Below, piece by piece: positions 7,654 to 16,885 of a stretch of 64,000 nucleotides of DNA. How positions within the stretch are numbered: the stretch's first letter is position 1; every line of letters starts with the position of its first letter. The position numbers and the translations under genes are program-made. Origin of the DNA: Astrobacterium formosum (GTDB lineage: Bacteria; Pseudomonadota; Alphaproteobacteria; Rhizobiales; Xanthobacteraceae); NCBI GenBank assembly GCA_030848545.1, contig JAVDCA010000030.1, forward strand, positions 22,291 through 86,290, read 5' to 3'. The notes beneath the pieces were generated by a model. The model saw only the letters and a program-made list of their open reading frames with translations. It was not told the DNA's origin and made no database searches.

Positions 7654-9176
7654 CACTTCTTCACCGATTCGAGGGTGACATCGGCGGCGTCGAGGGCGGC
7701 GGCGAGTCGCTTTTCCTCGCCGAAATAGCGCGCCCGCTCCCAGAACCGCGGCCGGCCGATGCCGGTCGAACGGTGGCGCCCCAGCACCTTGCCGTCGGCG
7801 TCTTCGCCCAGGAAATCGTAGACGAACAAATCCTGGGTGATGATGACGTCGCCTTCCAGGCCGACCACTTCGGTGATGTGGGTGATCTTGCGCGAACCGT
7901 CGCGCAGGCGGGCGCCCTGGATGACGACGTCGACAGAGGCACAGATCATCTCACGGATGGTGCGCGAGGGCAGCGCGAATCCCCCCATGGTGATCATGGA
8001 TTCCAGGCGCGACAGGGCTTCGCGCGGGTTGTTGGCGTGCAGCGTACCCATCGAGCCGTCGTGGCCGGTGTTCATGGCCTGGAGAAGATCGAACGCCTCC
8101 GGGCCGCGCACTTCGCCGACGATGATGCGTTCCGGCCGCATGCGCAGGCAATTCCGGACGAGGTCGCGCATGGTGATCTGGCCTTCGCCCTCGAGGTTGG
8201 GCGGCCGCGTCTCCAGCCTGACCACGTGCGGCTGCTGCAGCTGCAGCTCGGCGGCGTCCTCGCAAGTGATGACACGCTCGTCGTCGTCAATATAGCGCGT
8301 CAGACAGTTCAAGAGTGTCGTCTTGCCCGAGCCGGTGCCTCCGGAGACGAGCACGTTGACACGGCAGCGGCCGAGGACCTTCAGGATTTCCCCGCCTTCG
8401 GGCGTGATCGAATTGTAGCGGACCAGCTGTTCGAGGGTGAGCTTGTCGCGCTTGAACTTGCGAATCGTCAGCGCCGGGCCGTCAATCGACAAAGGCGGCA
8501 CGATGACGTTGACACGCGAGCCATCGGGCAGGCGGGCGTCGCAGATGGGCGAGCTCTCGTCGACGCGGCGGCCGATCTGGGAAACGATACGCTGGCAGAT
8601 GTTGAGGAGCTGGTGATTGTCGCGGAAGCGTACCCCGGTCTTCTGGATCTTGCCTTGCACCTCGATGTAGACGGTGCCGGAGCCGTTGACCATGATGTCG
8701 GCGATATCGTCGCGGGCCAGCAGCGGTTCGAGCGGGCCGTAGCCGAGCACGTCGTTGCAGATGTCGTCGAGCAGTTCCTCCTGCTCGGAAATCGACATCA
8801 CGATGTTCTTGATCGCGATGATCTCGTTGAGGATGTCGCGGATTTCCTCGCGCGCCGAATCGACGTCGAGCTTGGCCAGCTGGGCGAGATCGATGGCCTC
8901 GATCAGGGCCGAAAAGATCGTGCCCTTGACCTCGTAGTAGCTGTCCGAGTGGCGGCTCTCCGCCACCGTGGGGTTAGCGGCCGTCTTGCCGGAACCGGCG
9001 ACGCGGCCCTGCTGCGGCACCGGCGCGCCGACCAGCGGCGCGGCGAGGCCGCTCGACGGGAACGGCACGCGACCATCCTCGTGATGGCGCGGAACCTGCT
9101 CCATCGACGCCGGCGCCGCCGGTGGCGGCGGCGGAGCAAGGGGGGCAGCCCCGGAAACGGCACGCTTTCCGAACAC
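7653..9176 (-). CDS. cpaF: pilus assembly ATPase CpaF/TadA
   Basis: The 507-residue secretion ATPase drives Flp pilus extension and probably retraction. A Pro-rich N-terminal leader of about 90 residues precedes the conserved domain. The Walker A motif [10 protein letters not shown] is near residue 275, followed by Asp-box (CEDAAELQL) and Walker B regions and the [16 protein letters not shown] and [13 protein letters not shown] motifs of the GspE/VirB11 family. It starts with GTG preceded by GGAGAAG. It lies between cpaE and tadB in the standard gene order. Confidence 0.94.
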   Translation of the reverse strand: MFGKRAVSGAAPLAPPPPPAAPASMEQVPRHHEDGRVPFPSSGLAAPLVGAPVPQQGRVAGSGKTAANPTVAESRHSDSYYEVKGTIFSALIEAIDLAQLAKLDVDSAREEIRDILNEIIAIKNIVMSISEQEELLDDICNDVLGYGPLEPLLARDDIADIMVNGSGTVYIEVQGKIQKTGVRFRDNHQLLNICQRIVSQIGRRVDESSPICDARLPDGSRVNVIVPPLSIDGPALTIRKFKRDKLTLEQLVRYNSITPEGGEILKVLGRCRVNVLVSGGTGSGKTTLLNCLTRYIDDDERVITCEDAAELQLQQPHVVRLETRPPNLEGEGQITMRDLVRNCLRMRPERIIVGEVRGPEAFDLLQAMNTGHDGSMGTLHANNPREALSRLESMITMGGFALPSRTIREMICASVDVVIQGARLRDGSRKITHITEVVGLEGDVIITQDLFVYDFLGEDADGKVLGRHRSTGIGRPRFWERARYFGEEKRLAAALDAADVTLESVKK

Positions 9177-9188
9177 ACTCTTCTCCGT

Positions 9189-10481
9189 TCAGGACCCGAC
9201 GGCGCGTCCGCGCTTGAGCAGCTTATCGATCATGGGTGGAATGAACTTGTGGCGCGGCCGCTTGGCTTCCGAACGGCCGGTGAGGATTTGTGCCAGTTGT
9301 CGGAAGATCTCGGCAGCGCGATGGCCGGAGGACACTTCAGCGATCATCTGGCCGTTGTTGGCGGCGGTGCCGAACACCTGCGGGTCGAACGGCAGCACAG
9401 CGACGGGATCGTCTTCGAGCGCCTTGGAGAAGTCCGACGGCTTGATCTCGGGTCGCTTCGGTACCCCCACCTGGTTGAGGCAGTAGAACGGCCGGCGATC
9501 GTTGGGGCGCGCCGTCTTGAGGAAGTCGATCAGGTTCTTGGCGTTGCGCAGATTGGCGAGGTCCGGACCGGCGACGATCAGGATATCGTCGGCACCGACG
9601 AGCACCCGCTTGGTCCAGCCCGACCATAGGTGGGGCACGTCGAGGACCACGCAGGGCACGGTGGCGCGCAGCGAATCGAACACCGGATCGAACGCGTCGG
9701 CGCCGAAATCGTAAACGCGATCGAGCGTCGCCGGTGCCGCCAAAAGACTCAGGTGCTCGGCGCATTTCGACAACAGCCGGTCCACGAAGGCGGTATCGAC
9801 CCGATCCGGCGAGAACACGGCGTCGGCGATGCCCTGCGGCGGGTCCTGGTTGAAGTCGAGCCCGGCGGTACCGAAGGCGAGGTCGAGATCGGTCACGACG
9901 GCGTCGAGCGCCAGATCGCGAGCGATCGAAAAGGCGAGGTTGTGGGCGACCGTGGAGGAGCCGACGCCGCCCTTGGCGCCGACCACGGCGATGACGCGGC
10001 CGACCGGCTTGGCGTCCGGAGCAGAGAACAGGTTGCAGATGGAGCGCACCACGTCGATCGGCTTGACGGGCGCCATCATGTAGTCGCTGACGCCGCGCCG
10101 CAGCAGTTCGCGATAGAGCACGATGTCGTTGAAGCGGCCGATGACGACCACGCGGGTGCCGGCGTCGCACACATTGGCGAGTTCGTCGAGGCCGGCGAGG
10201 ACGTCTTCGCCGCGAACCTCGGCTTCCAGGCAGATCACGTTGGGGGTCGGCGAGGAGCGATAGGCTTCTGCGGCGGCGGCCATACCGCCCATCTGCACGC
10301 GCACATGCGCCTTGATCATGCGACGGTCTTCCGCCGCGGCCTGCACGGCGGCGGCGGTTTCGGCGGTCTCGCAGAATGCCTGCACGGAGACCCGCGGTGC
10401 CGGCGAGATGTACTCCTCGGCGTCGCTTGCGACGACCGGTTCGTCGGTCGGGCCGGTGGAACGCTGCTGCTCTCTCATCAT
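9189..10481 (-). CDS. cpaE: pilus localisation ATPase CpaE/TadZ
   Basis: The 430-residue protein has an N-terminal receiver-like domain (about 30-150) and a MinD/ParA-like ATPase domain with the deviant Walker A KGGVGSST near residue 170. CpaE/TadZ proteins position the Tad machine, typically at a pole. The start overlaps the cpaD stop as ATGATG, so either of two adjacent Met codons may be used. It is followed after 12 bases by cpaF. Confidence 0.92.
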   Translation of the reverse strand: MMREQQRSTGPTDEPVVASDAEEYISPAPRVSVQAFCETAETAAAVQAAAEDRRMIKAHVRVQMGGMAAAAEAYRSSPTPNVICLEAEVRGEDVLAGLDELANVCDAGTRVVVIGRFNDIVLYRELLRRGVSDYMMAPVKPIDVVRSICNLFSAPDAKPVGRVIAVVGAKGGVGSSTVAHNLAFSIARDLALDAVVTDLDLAFGTAGLDFNQDPPQGIADAVFSPDRVDTAFVDRLLSKCAEHLSLLAAPATLDRVYDFGADAFDPVFDSLRATVPCVVLDVPHLWSGWTKRVLVGADDILIVAGPDLANLRNAKNLIDFLKTARPNDRRPFYCLNQVGVPKRPEIKPSDFSKALEDDPVAVLPFDPQVFGTAANNGQMIAEVSSGHRAAEIFRQLAQILTGRSEAKRPRHKFIPPMIDKLLKRGRAVGS

Positions 10482-11215
10482 TTGCCGACTTCGCTGATCT
10501 TACCCTTGTCCGCGTTCGGATCGACGGTCGCGGAGCTTTCGCCCTTGCCGTATTTGGTCAAGACGGTGGTGCGGCGGTTGGTATAGGCGGGCGTTTCGCC
10601 CCGCGGCTGCACGAGATCGGCCGGGTTGTCGACCACCGCGGCGAGATTGCGCTGGGTGGCACAGCCGAGATTGTAGTACTGCCGGTTCTCCAGATAGGCG
10701 GGATGGTAGCTCGGCCCGAGATCGTCCGGCCATTGTCCGCACGGGCCCGCATCGGCGGTCATGCGCGGATAGCTGATCTTGATCGGCGCCATGCGGCCCG
10801 AGTCCGGCGGCGTATAGGATTGGACGCGGATGCCGGCCGCCGGCACGCCGGCGGCGACGAGCACCGCTTGGACTTCGCGCAGCGTATCGGATGCCGCCCG
10901 GGCATTGGGCGTGCGCACCGGCAGATCAACGACGATGCCGCCGGCGGTGTCGCGCTTCCACTCGCCCGCGAATGCGGTCACGTCAGCGCGTTGCGCCGGC
11001 GACAGGCCGCCGCGGGCGTTGCCCACCATCAGCGCGATGGTGTGATCCTTCTCCTGAACGACGATCGGGTGGCGCAACCGATAGTCGTCGGGCGGCCGTA
11101 CGGCCGCCGTGGTGTCGCCGGTGGTCTTGCAGCCTGCCATCGCGGCCGCAACGGCGACGAGCAGCACGAGCCGGCCGAGGCGGCGCCGAGGCTGTGTCGG
11201 AGACGCGGATGTCAT
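10478..11215 (-). CDS. cpaD: CpaD pilus biogenesis lipoprotein
   Basis: A 245-residue lipoprotein: a basic N-terminus, a hydrophobic stretch and the lipobox AMAGC with Cys29 as the lipidated residue. The central part (VQEKDHTIALMVG, then the DVTAFAGEWK region) and the CGQWPDDLG and NLGCATQRNLAAVVDNPADL blocks are characteristic of CpaD, an outer-membrane-associated component of the Tad secretin complex. It is 25 bases downstream of cpaC and overlaps cpaE by four bases. Confidence 0.92.
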   Translation of the reverse strand: MTSASPTQPRRRLGRLVLLVAVAAAMAGCKTTGDTTAAVRPPDDYRLRHPIVVQEKDHTIALMVGNARGGLSPAQRADVTAFAGEWKRDTAGGIVVDLPVRTPNARAASDTLREVQAVLVAAGVPAAGIRVQSYTPPDSGRMAPIKISYPRMTADAGPCGQWPDDLGPSYHPAYLENRQYYNLGCATQRNLAAVVDNPADLVQPRGETPAYTNRRTTVLTKYGKGESSATVDPNADKGKISEVGK

Positions 11216-11240
11216 CGGTTCAATTCTCCCGTTCCGACCT

Positions 11241-12653
11241 TCAATCCAGGATGAAGCCGAACTTGCCGTGATAAACGCGGCCCTGATCCTTGCCGCCGAC
11301 GCCGTAGATGCGATTGATCCGGCCCATCAGGTAACCGCTGGGGTCGCTGACGTCGGCGAAACCGTCGGTCGGCAGCGACAGGTTTTTCTGGGCCACCGCC
11401 CGCACCACATAGGGCGTCACGATGATCATCAACTCCGACTGATTGTTGACGAAGTCGCGGCTGCGAAACAGCGTCCCGAGCACCGGCAGCTGCAGGAGGC
11501 CCGGCACGCCATTGATGGCCTGCTTGGTCTGGTCCTTGATCAGCCCGGCGATCACCATGGCGCCGCCGGAGGGGACCTCCAAAGTCGTCTCGGCCCGACG
11601 CACCTTGAGGGCACTGACCGTGATGCCGCCCGTGACCGAAATCGCGCCGTCGGGGGAGAGTTCGGACACCTCGGTCATCACTTTGAGGCTGATGCGACCC
11701 TCCGACAGCACGACCGGCGTGAACGTCAGCCCGACGCCGAACTTCTTGAACTCGATGCCGGGCGGACAGGTGGCGCAGCTGCCGGGAATCGGAATGGGGA
11801 ATTCGCCGCCGGCAAGGAAGTTGGCAGACTCGCCCGAGATCGCGGTCAGGTTCGGCTCGGCGAGCGTGCGGGTGACGCCGGCGCGTTCCATCGCCCGCAC
11901 GGTCGCGGTGACGTTCGGGAACTTGCCGACGAAATTGGTGTCGGTGACCGCCTTACCGTAGGCGGCGAACTGATTGTCGGTCGCGAAGGTGAGCGACGCC
12001 GCACCGTTGCCGACCGTGCCCTGGAGATCGACGCCGAGCTGCTTGACGACGTCGCGCTGCACTTCCGCGATGGTCACCTTGAGCATCACCTGGTCGCGGC
12101 CGCGCACCGTGATGGCGTTGAGCACCTTTTCGTTGCCGACGAGGCGCGAGGCGACCTCATAAGCCGTCTGCGCCTCCGCCTGATTGGCGACCGTGCCGGT
12201 CAGCACCACTCCATCCTTGCCGACGCCTTCGATCCGGATCTCCGCCTCGGGGAACATCTGCCGCAGGGCGGCGCGCACGCCGTTGAGGTCGCGGGTGACC
12301 GCGATGTCGAAGCCGGCGATCTGGGCGCCGGCGGCGTCGAAGAAATACATGCTGGTCTGGCCGACTTCGACGCCGATCATGTAGACGCGCCGCGCCGAGC
12401 GGATCACCGCATTGGCGATCTTGGGATCTGCGACCAGGACATCCTTGGCGTCACGGGGCAGGTCGATGACCACGGATTTGCCGACCCCGAGGGGCACGAA
12501 ATGCGAGCCGGACTCGCTGGCGGTGATGCTGGGAACCGGCGTCGCGGCCTCGCTTTTCGCTTCGGCGGCCAACGCCGGCGCGCAGAGCCCGCCCAACAGG
12601 AGGGCGAGAGGGCCGGCGAGCCGTACCGCGCGGATCGACATCCGATGCATCAT
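11241..12653 (-). CDS. cpaC: outer-membrane secretin CpaC/RcpA
   Basis: About 470 residues; forms the outer-membrane channel for the Flp pilus. It has a signal peptide ending APALA-AEA, an N-terminal pilus-assembly domain (IDLPRDAKDVLVADPKIANAV...), a BON-like central domain, and the C-terminal secretin domain (LAEPNLTAISGESANFLAGGEFPIP and the VPGLLQLPVLGTLFRSRDF end). The ATG at 12653 is preferred because GGAGAGG lies nine bases upstream and it yields a normal signal peptide; the upstream ATG at 12680 overlaps the cpaB stop by four bases but has no ribosome site. Confidence 0.92.
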   Translation of the reverse strand: MMHRMSIRAVRLAGPLALLLGGLCAPALAAEAKSEAATPVPSITASESGSHFVPLGVGKSVVIDLPRDAKDVLVADPKIANAVIRSARRVYMIGVEVGQTSMYFFDAAGAQIAGFDIAVTRDLNGVRAALRQMFPEAEIRIEGVGKDGVVLTGTVANQAEAQTAYEVASRLVGNEKVLNAITVRGRDQVMLKVTIAEVQRDVVKQLGVDLQGTVGNGAASLTFATDNQFAAYGKAVTDTNFVGKFPNVTATVRAMERAGVTRTLAEPNLTAISGESANFLAGGEFPIPIPGSCATCPPGIEFKKFGVGLTFTPVVLSEGRISLKVMTEVSELSPDGAISVTGGITVSALKVRRAETTLEVPSGGAMVIAGLIKDQTKQAINGVPGLLQLPVLGTLFRSRDFVNNQSELMIIVTPYVVRAVAQKNLSLPTDGFADVSDPSGYLMGRINRIYGVGGKDQGRVYHGKFGFILD

Positions 12654-12676
12654 GTTCCGTTTCCTCTCCGCCGCCT

Positions 12677-13480
12677 TCATTTCGGAGTCGTGGATGTGGA
12701 CACCCCGAAGCGGACCACGTTGAGGCGGTTGCGGGATTTGGTGTCCTTGTCGTCGGTTTGCTCGGTCTTGGACGGCCCCGAATCGAGGATGCTGCGCAGG
12801 GCCAGCGACAGCGAACCCATCTGCCGCGCCAGCGCCAGCGTTTCGGTCTGGCCGGGCTTGAGTTCGAGGGTCGCGGTTCGTCCGACCACCACGCGCTGGC
12901 CGTTCTTCTCCTCCACGGTCTGGTCGATCGCCAGCACGCGGATGTCGTTCAGGATGGTCTCGCTGACATGGACGTCGATACCGGTGGAGCGCTCGGCCTC
13001 ACGGTCGCGACGCGTCAGCAGCACGTCGACATGGTCGTTGGGCAGGATGAATCCGCCGGCGCCGGTCTCGGGCGAAATCTCCGTCGAGACGGCGCGCATG
13101 CCCGACGGCAGGATCGCCGCCATGTAGCCGGAGCCCGAACCCTTGATCAGCTTGCCGTCACGCACCGGTTCGCCGGCCGCGAGCGGCGAGCGCACAATGG
13201 CTCCGGACAGTTGCTGGAGGGCGTCGCCACGCTCGTTGCGGCGGATGAAGGCGGCTCCCCCACCCGTGGCGGCCGGCCAGATCTGCCAGCGCAGATCGTC
13301 GGGGCCGACCTTCTGGCCGATGCCGAGGTCGTTCTTGGCGACAAGAACCTCGACGGTATCCATCTGGACGACGGGCGCCGGCGCCGCCGGCGGCGTGTTG
13401 TCCGAGCCGCTCGCCAGAAGCGCAGCCAGACCGCCGGCGGCGACCGCGATGACGAGGACGAGGAGACGCGCGGCTTTCAT
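12677..13480 (-). CDS. cpaB: Flp pilus assembly protein CpaB/RcpC
   Basis: The 267-residue periplasmic protein has one N-terminal membrane anchor (LLVLVIAVAAGGLAALLASG), an SAF domain (VLVAKNDLGIGQKVGPDDLRWQIWP and the VRSPLAAGEPV segment) and the RcpC domain with the LPNDHVDVLLTRRD motif. It is the first gene of the seven-gene minus-strand run cpaBCDEF-tadBC. A 142-base gap separates it from cpaA, so it may have its own promoter. Confidence 0.92.
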   Translation of the reverse strand: MKAARLLVLVIAVAAGGLAALLASGSDNTPPAAPAPVVQMDTVEVLVAKNDLGIGQKVGPDDLRWQIWPAATGGGAAFIRRNERGDALQQLSGAIVRSPLAAGEPVRDGKLIKGSGSGYMAAILPSGMRAVSTEISPETGAGGFILPNDHVDVLLTRRDREAERSTGIDVHVSETILNDIRVLAIDQTVEEKNGQRVVVGRTATLELKPGQTETLALARQMGSLSLALRSILDSGPSKTEQTDDKDTKSRNRLNVVRFGVSTSTTPK

Positions 13481-13499
13481 ACGCTCACACCCACTGACG

Positions 13500-13622
13500 C
13501 GGCGGCCGGAGGCCGCCCTGGCGTGATTTCACCAGCTAAACGTCAACTCGTGGTTAATGAGGCGTATCCAGTTCGAGTTAATGAATGGTTCCGACGAAAC
13601 GTGACTACCCTGGCCGGACCGT
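13500..13622. promoter_or_regulatory. cpaA-cpaB intergenic region
   Basis: The stretch holds a GC-rich hairpin (GGCGGCC 13501-13507 with GGCCGCC 13511-13517) just upstream of cpaB. It also holds an AT-richer section with two copies of GTTAATGA (13553-13560 and 13577-13584), 24 bases apart. No recognised sigma-factor consensus is clear. The repeats are candidates for a regulator site controlling the cpaB operon. Confidence 0.35.
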
Positions 13623-14126
13623 CTACTGGGCGAGCGACATCCAGGCCGTGGAGGGATAGATCATGAGGGCCGCGGCGGCGAGCGCGATGCCGTAGGGGAC
13701 GCCACCTCCCGGCCGGTGCAGGCGCTCCACCCACTCCGTGGTCGCGATCGAGGCCGGCAACGCATACTTGCGGAACTGGAGTAGCGCCAGGGTCAGGGCG
13801 CCACCGAGGAGCGAAGCGTAGAGCACGTAGTCGAGGAGATGCGGCCAGCCGAACCACAGCGCCGTCGCGGCCGCAAGCTTCGCGTCGCCGCCGCCGATCC
13901 AGCCGCACGCGAACAGGGCGAACCCGACCAGGAGCACCAGCAACCCGGCGCTCGCGTGCTCGAGCATCGATTGCGGCGGCATTCCGGTCATGATCGCCAG
14001 TACGGCGAAGCCAATGATGAGAGCGACCGTCAGGCGGTTGGAGATGGTCATCGTCAACAGGTCGCTCGAAGCCGCGAACGCCATCAGGGCAGGGAACAGG
14101 AGCAGCCGGGCCGTGTCGAGCAGCAT
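13623..14126 (-). CDS. cpaA: prepilin peptidase CpaA/TadV
   Basis: A 167-residue polytopic membrane aspartic protease that cleaves Flp prepilins and the TadE-like pseudopilins. The catalytic aspartates fit Asp22 (ASSDLLTM) and Asp81 in the GGGDAKL motif (the GxGD signature). The short length is normal for the TadV/CpaA type, which lacks the N-terminal methylase-like domain of PilD. The ATG at 14126 lies four bases after the stop of the upstream pilin gene; a GTG at 14141 would overlap that gene. Confidence 0.9.
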   Translation of the reverse strand: MLLDTARLLLFPALMAFAASSDLLTMTISNRLTVALIIGFAVLAIMTGMPPQSMLEHASAGLLVLLVGFALFACGWIGGGDAKLAAATALWFGWPHLLDYVLYASLLGGALTLALLQFRKYALPASIATTEWVERLHRPGGGVPYGIALAAAALMIYPSTAWMSLAQ

Positions 14127-14130
14127 CGCG

Positions 14131-14304
14131 TCAGTTCCCACTGGAGACTTTTTCGAGCACGTAGTCGTAACGTTGCTTCACGTTGGTACCGATCGCGGTC
14201 ACGGCGACGACGATCGTCACCGAGATGCCGACCGCGATGATGCCATACTCGATCGCTGTGGCGCCGCGCTCGTCGCGCAGGAATCGTCTCAGTGCTGTGA
14301 TCAT
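14131..14304 (-). CDS. Flp family type IVb pilin, copy 1
   Basis: A 57-residue Flp pilin. It has the short charged leader and the G/ATAIEY processing site: cleavage is expected after Gly14, leaving Glu19 and Tyr20 at positions 5 and 6 of the mature pilin. A hydrophobic helix (GIIAVGISVTIVVAVTAIG) and a short polar tail ending KVSSGN follow. It is directly upstream of cpaA and probably co-transcribed with it. Its tail differs from that of the second pilin at 14492. Confidence 0.9.
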   Translation of the reverse strand: MITALRRFLRDERGATAIEYGIIAVGISVTIVVAVTAIGTNVKQRYDYVLEKVSSGN

Positions 14305-14436
14305 GTTGGACTCGCTCTCTGCTGCGAGATACCGACACTAAGGGGAAGGCCTTAAGCTCGGGTAAGCGCGACGGGCATTCGTCGTCTTTTCGCCGTGATC
14401 TCGGCGGCGTTCCCGCCGTTTCGTACGGCGGATGCG

Positions 14437-14468
14437 AAAAAGCCCCGCCGATCATCGGCGGGGCTTTT
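14437..14468. terminator. bidirectional intrinsic terminator between the two pilin genes
   Basis: A perfect 10-bp stem (14442-14451 with 14455-14464) around a TCA loop is flanked by an A-run at 14437-14441 and a T-run at 14465-14468. Read on the minus strand the hairpin is followed by UUUUU, so it should end the transcript of pilin copy 2 at 14492. It can also act on plus-strand transcription. It is the strongest intrinsic terminator in the window and would make copy 2 a monocistronic, highly expressed unit. Confidence 0.88.
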
Positions 14469-14491
14469 CTGAACCAGCGAGTCAAGGCGGC

Positions 14492-14665
14492 TTACTTGCC
14501 GGCCTTCTCGAGCTCGGTCTTGACGTTGGTGAACGTGGTGTTCAGGCTCGTGCCGAGCTGGTTGACGACGGCGATGATAGCGACGGAAATACCAGCGGCA
14601 ATGAGGCCGTATTCGATGGCGGTGGCGCCGGACTCGTCCTTCACGAACTTGATGAGCGACTGCAT
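14492..14665 (-). CDS. Flp family type IVb pilin, copy 2 (probable major pilin)
   Basis: A 57-residue Flp pilin with leader MQSLIKFVKDES, cleavage expected after Gly13 in the G/ATAIEY site, Glu18 and Tyr19 conserved, then a hydrophobic helix and a tail ending TELEKAGK. The ATG at 14665 has an AGGAG ribosome site eight bases upstream; a longer in-frame start at 14785 has no such support. With its own promoter region and a strong terminator, it looks like the major structural pilin, PilA in Caulobacter terms. That division of labour is inference. Confidence 0.92.
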   Translation of the reverse strand: MQSLIKFVKDESGATAIEYGLIAAGISVAIIAVVNQLGTSLNTTFTNVKTELEKAGK

Positions 14666-15064
14666 GACGTACTCCTGATCCACAAGTGGCTGTCTGAGCT
14701 CGGTCCCACCGTGGCCGTTGTTGCCCGGCCGATCAGGACCATGTCGAACGCTACCGCGCACGCGTTTCTTTGCGGTTAATCTCACCGCATAAACTTAGGG
14801 TACTTTTCGCCGTTGTTTACGTAGTTAACAACTGCTTTCAGAATTCATTACGATGAGAATGTCTGGAATACCGGCGTTTCTCGCTTCGATATTCGAACTG
14901 CCGCAATGTTTTCTGCCGGCTACCCTCTTCCGTTCGCCGTCACGCACGCGAATGCATCGAATGGTTTGGACTTCGTTCATCAATTTGCAGCCAACATCGA
15001 GTTCCTCCGTGTCGGCCGTTCGGTCGTCGGGTCCGGTAGTCGTATCAGCGTTCGGAGAGTACCG
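14666..15064. promoter_or_regulatory. divergent promoter region between pilin 2 and pilus N-domain gene
   Basis: About 400 bases with no convincing gene. The central part is markedly richer in A+T than the surroundings. It contains a near-perfect inverted repeat GTTGTTTAC (14812-14820) / GTTAACAAC (14824-14832) with one mismatch and a 3-base spacer. It must hold the promoters of the minus-strand pilin and probably of the plus-strand gene at 15065. CtrA-type TTAA-N7-TTAA was looked for and not found. Confidence 0.5.
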
Positions 15065-15559
15065 ATGACACATATGCACCGCCGCCGCGCGGCGCAAAGC
15101 GCCGCCGTCCTGGCGGCGACGCTGGGCAGCCTTTTCGCCGGCAGCGCGCCCGCCGCTGAAGTCGTCGACGTGGAACTCGACCAGGCGACCATCCTGCGGC
15201 TTCCCGACCGCGTCGCCACCCTGGTCATCGGCAATCCCTTGATCGCCGACGCTTCGATCCAGCCGGGCGGCCTGATGGTGCTCACCGGCAAGGGCTACGG
15301 CTCCACCAATCTGGTGGCGCTCGACCGCGACGGCACTGTGCTGATGAGCCGGTCTATCCTGGTCACCGGTGCCAAGGACCACGTTGTCGTCGTCTACCGT
15401 GGCGTTGCCCGCGAATCCTACAGCTGCGCACCCACCTGCGAACGCCGTATCACGCTGGGCGACAGCCCGGAGTTTTTCGATGCGTCACTCAACCAGTCGG
15501 GCGCACGCAACTCGAACGCCGGCAGCTCCGGCAGTGGCGGCCAGACCCCGCCGCGCTGA
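15065..15559 (+). CDS. pilus assembly N-terminal-domain protein
   Basis: A 164-residue secreted protein. A signal peptide (basic N-terminus, hydrophobic core, cleavage near PAAE) precedes a domain that matches the N-terminal region of CpaC-type secretins (LPDRVATLVIGNPLIADASIQPGG and the TGKGYGSTNLVALDRDG block). It is a stand-alone copy of the secretin N-domain with two Cys (CAPTC) and a low-complexity Ser/Gly tail. It may help to assemble or line the secretin. The start has GGAGAG upstream. Longer in-frame starts (14906) lack a ribosome site. Confidence 0.85.
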   Translation: MTHMHRRRAAQSAAVLAATLGSLFAGSAPAAEVVDVELDQATILRLPDRVATLVIGNPLIADASIQPGGLMVLTGKGYGSTNLVALDRDGTVLMSRSILVTGAKDHVVVVYRGVARESYSCAPTCERRITLGDSPEFFDASLNQSGARNSNAGSSGSGGQTPPR

Positions 15560-15718
15560 ACGGACAGGCGTCGCGACGATATCGGCGGCCCATGGTTAGC
15601 GCGCCGTCAACGGCAACGCTCACGCGGCGGCGACCGTGGCAATCAGTTGAAAAGACATTTTCGGTAAAACACGACATATCCGTCGCGCATCTGAACACCT
15701 TAGGTCGAGGTCCGGGCG

Positions 15719-16276
15719 ATGTCCGCGAACATGCTCAATTCAGTGGTCGCCGGGCTCGGCCGGCTGGTGCCGGTGCGCCGTTTCCTGCGCCGGCAGGACG
15801 GCGCCGCCGCCGTCGAATTCGCCATCGTGGTCCTGCCGTTCCTGCTGCTGATGTTCCTGATCATGGAGACCGGCCTCGTTTTCTTCGCCAGCCAGACCCT
15901 CGAGACGGTGGCGGCGGACTCCGCCCGGCTGATCAGAACCGGCCAGGGGCAGGCTTTCGACGAGGCGGCGTTCAAGGAGGAGGTGTGCAATCGCGCCAAG
16001 GTGCTGTTCAGCTGCCCAAGCTCGCGCGGCATCTTCGTCGACGTCCAGAAGCCGACGGATTACGACTCGATCAACCGCTCGGTGGAATTGAAAGACGGCG
16101 AACCCGTTACCCAATTCTCGACGGACGCCGTCAAGACCGCCAAAGCCATCGTGGTGGTGCGTCTGATGTATAAATGGCCGATCCTGTTTCCGTTGACCGC
16201 AAAATTCCTCGGCGACAGCGGCGGCGGCTCACGCATGCTGGTGGCGACCGCCGCGTTCCGCAACGAGCCGTTCTGA
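15719..16276 (+). CDS. TadE-like pseudopilin
   Basis: The 185-residue protein has a class-IV-type prepilin signal: a basic leader, then G/AAAVEF at about 28-34 and a hydrophobic helix (AIVVLPFLLLMFLIMETGLVFF). Such TadE/TadF pseudopilins are processed by CpaA and act in Tad pilus assembly. Two Cys in the periplasmic part (EVCNRAKVLFSC) may form a disulfide. It begins 159 bases after the preceding gene and is followed after 10 bases by a second TadE-like gene, so the two form one unit. Confidence 0.88.
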   Translation: MSANMLNSVVAGLGRLVPVRRFLRRQDGAAAVEFAIVVLPFLLLMFLIMETGLVFFASQTLETVAADSARLIRTGQGQAFDEAAFKEEVCNRAKVLFSCPSSRGIFVDVQKPTDYDSINRSVELKDGEPVTQFSTDAVKTAKAIVVVRLMYKWPILFPLTAKFLGDSGGGSRMLVATAAFRNEPF

Positions 16277-16286
16277 GGAGACCGCC

Positions 16287-16868
16287 ATGACCTACCCGTC
16301 GAGGTCTCCGATCGTCCTGCGCCGCTTCGCCGCGAACGAGAGCGGCGTCTCCGCGGTCGAATTCGCCATGCTGCTGCCGCTGATGATCACGCTTTATCTC
16401 GGCAGCGTCGAGATCACCCAGGCGGTCAGCGCCGATCGCAAGATGAGCCTGGTGGCGAGTACGGTCGGCGACCTCGTCGCCCGCACCGATACGTCGTGCA
16501 TCTCGGAAAGCGAGATCCTCACCACGTTCAAGGCCGGCAATGCGGTTCTCTACCCGTTCGACGCGACCAAGATGAAGATCGTGATCACGCAGGCCATCGT
16601 CGACGACAAGCAGCAGGCCAAGGTGGTGGAAGGCTCGAGCGGCAACGGCGGCTGGAGCCGGGCCTATAACGGCGCCACCAAGCACTCGGGCGACGTCACC
16701 GCCGCCATCCCGCCGGAGCTGCGGACAACCGAGGGCCCGGTGATCTGGGCAGAGGCGAACTACACATACGTTCCCACCATCGGCAAGATCATCGCCAAGG
16801 ACGGCATCAACCTTGGCGAGACGATCTTCCTCAAGCCGCGCTCGGGCAAGAAGATCCCGATCTGCTGA
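16287..16868 (+). CDS. TadE/TadG-like pseudopilin
   Basis: A 193-residue protein with a TadE-type N-terminus: a basic leader, G/VSAVEF at about 20-26 and a hydrophobic helix ending YLGSVEITQAV. The periplasmic domain has two Cys, one after the helix and one at the penultimate position (KKIPIC), which could pair. It is the partner of the TadE-like protein encoded 10 bases upstream. A full-length TadG with a von Willebrand A domain is not present in the window. Confidence 0.85.
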   Translation: MTYPSRSPIVLRRFAANESGVSAVEFAMLLPLMITLYLGSVEITQAVSADRKMSLVASTVGDLVARTDTSCISESEILTTFKAGNAVLYPFDATKMKIVITQAIVDDKQQAKVVEGSSGNGGWSRAYNGATKHSGDVTAAIPPELRTTEGPVIWAEANYTYVPTIGKIIAKDGINLGETIFLKPRSGKKIPIC

Positions 16869-16885
16869 GCCCGGATGGGGCCGGT

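Noticed and set aside
14660..14840. CtrA-type TTAA-N7-TTAA site before the pilin gene
   Set aside because: TTAA and GTTAAC strings occur, but no pair has the required spacing.
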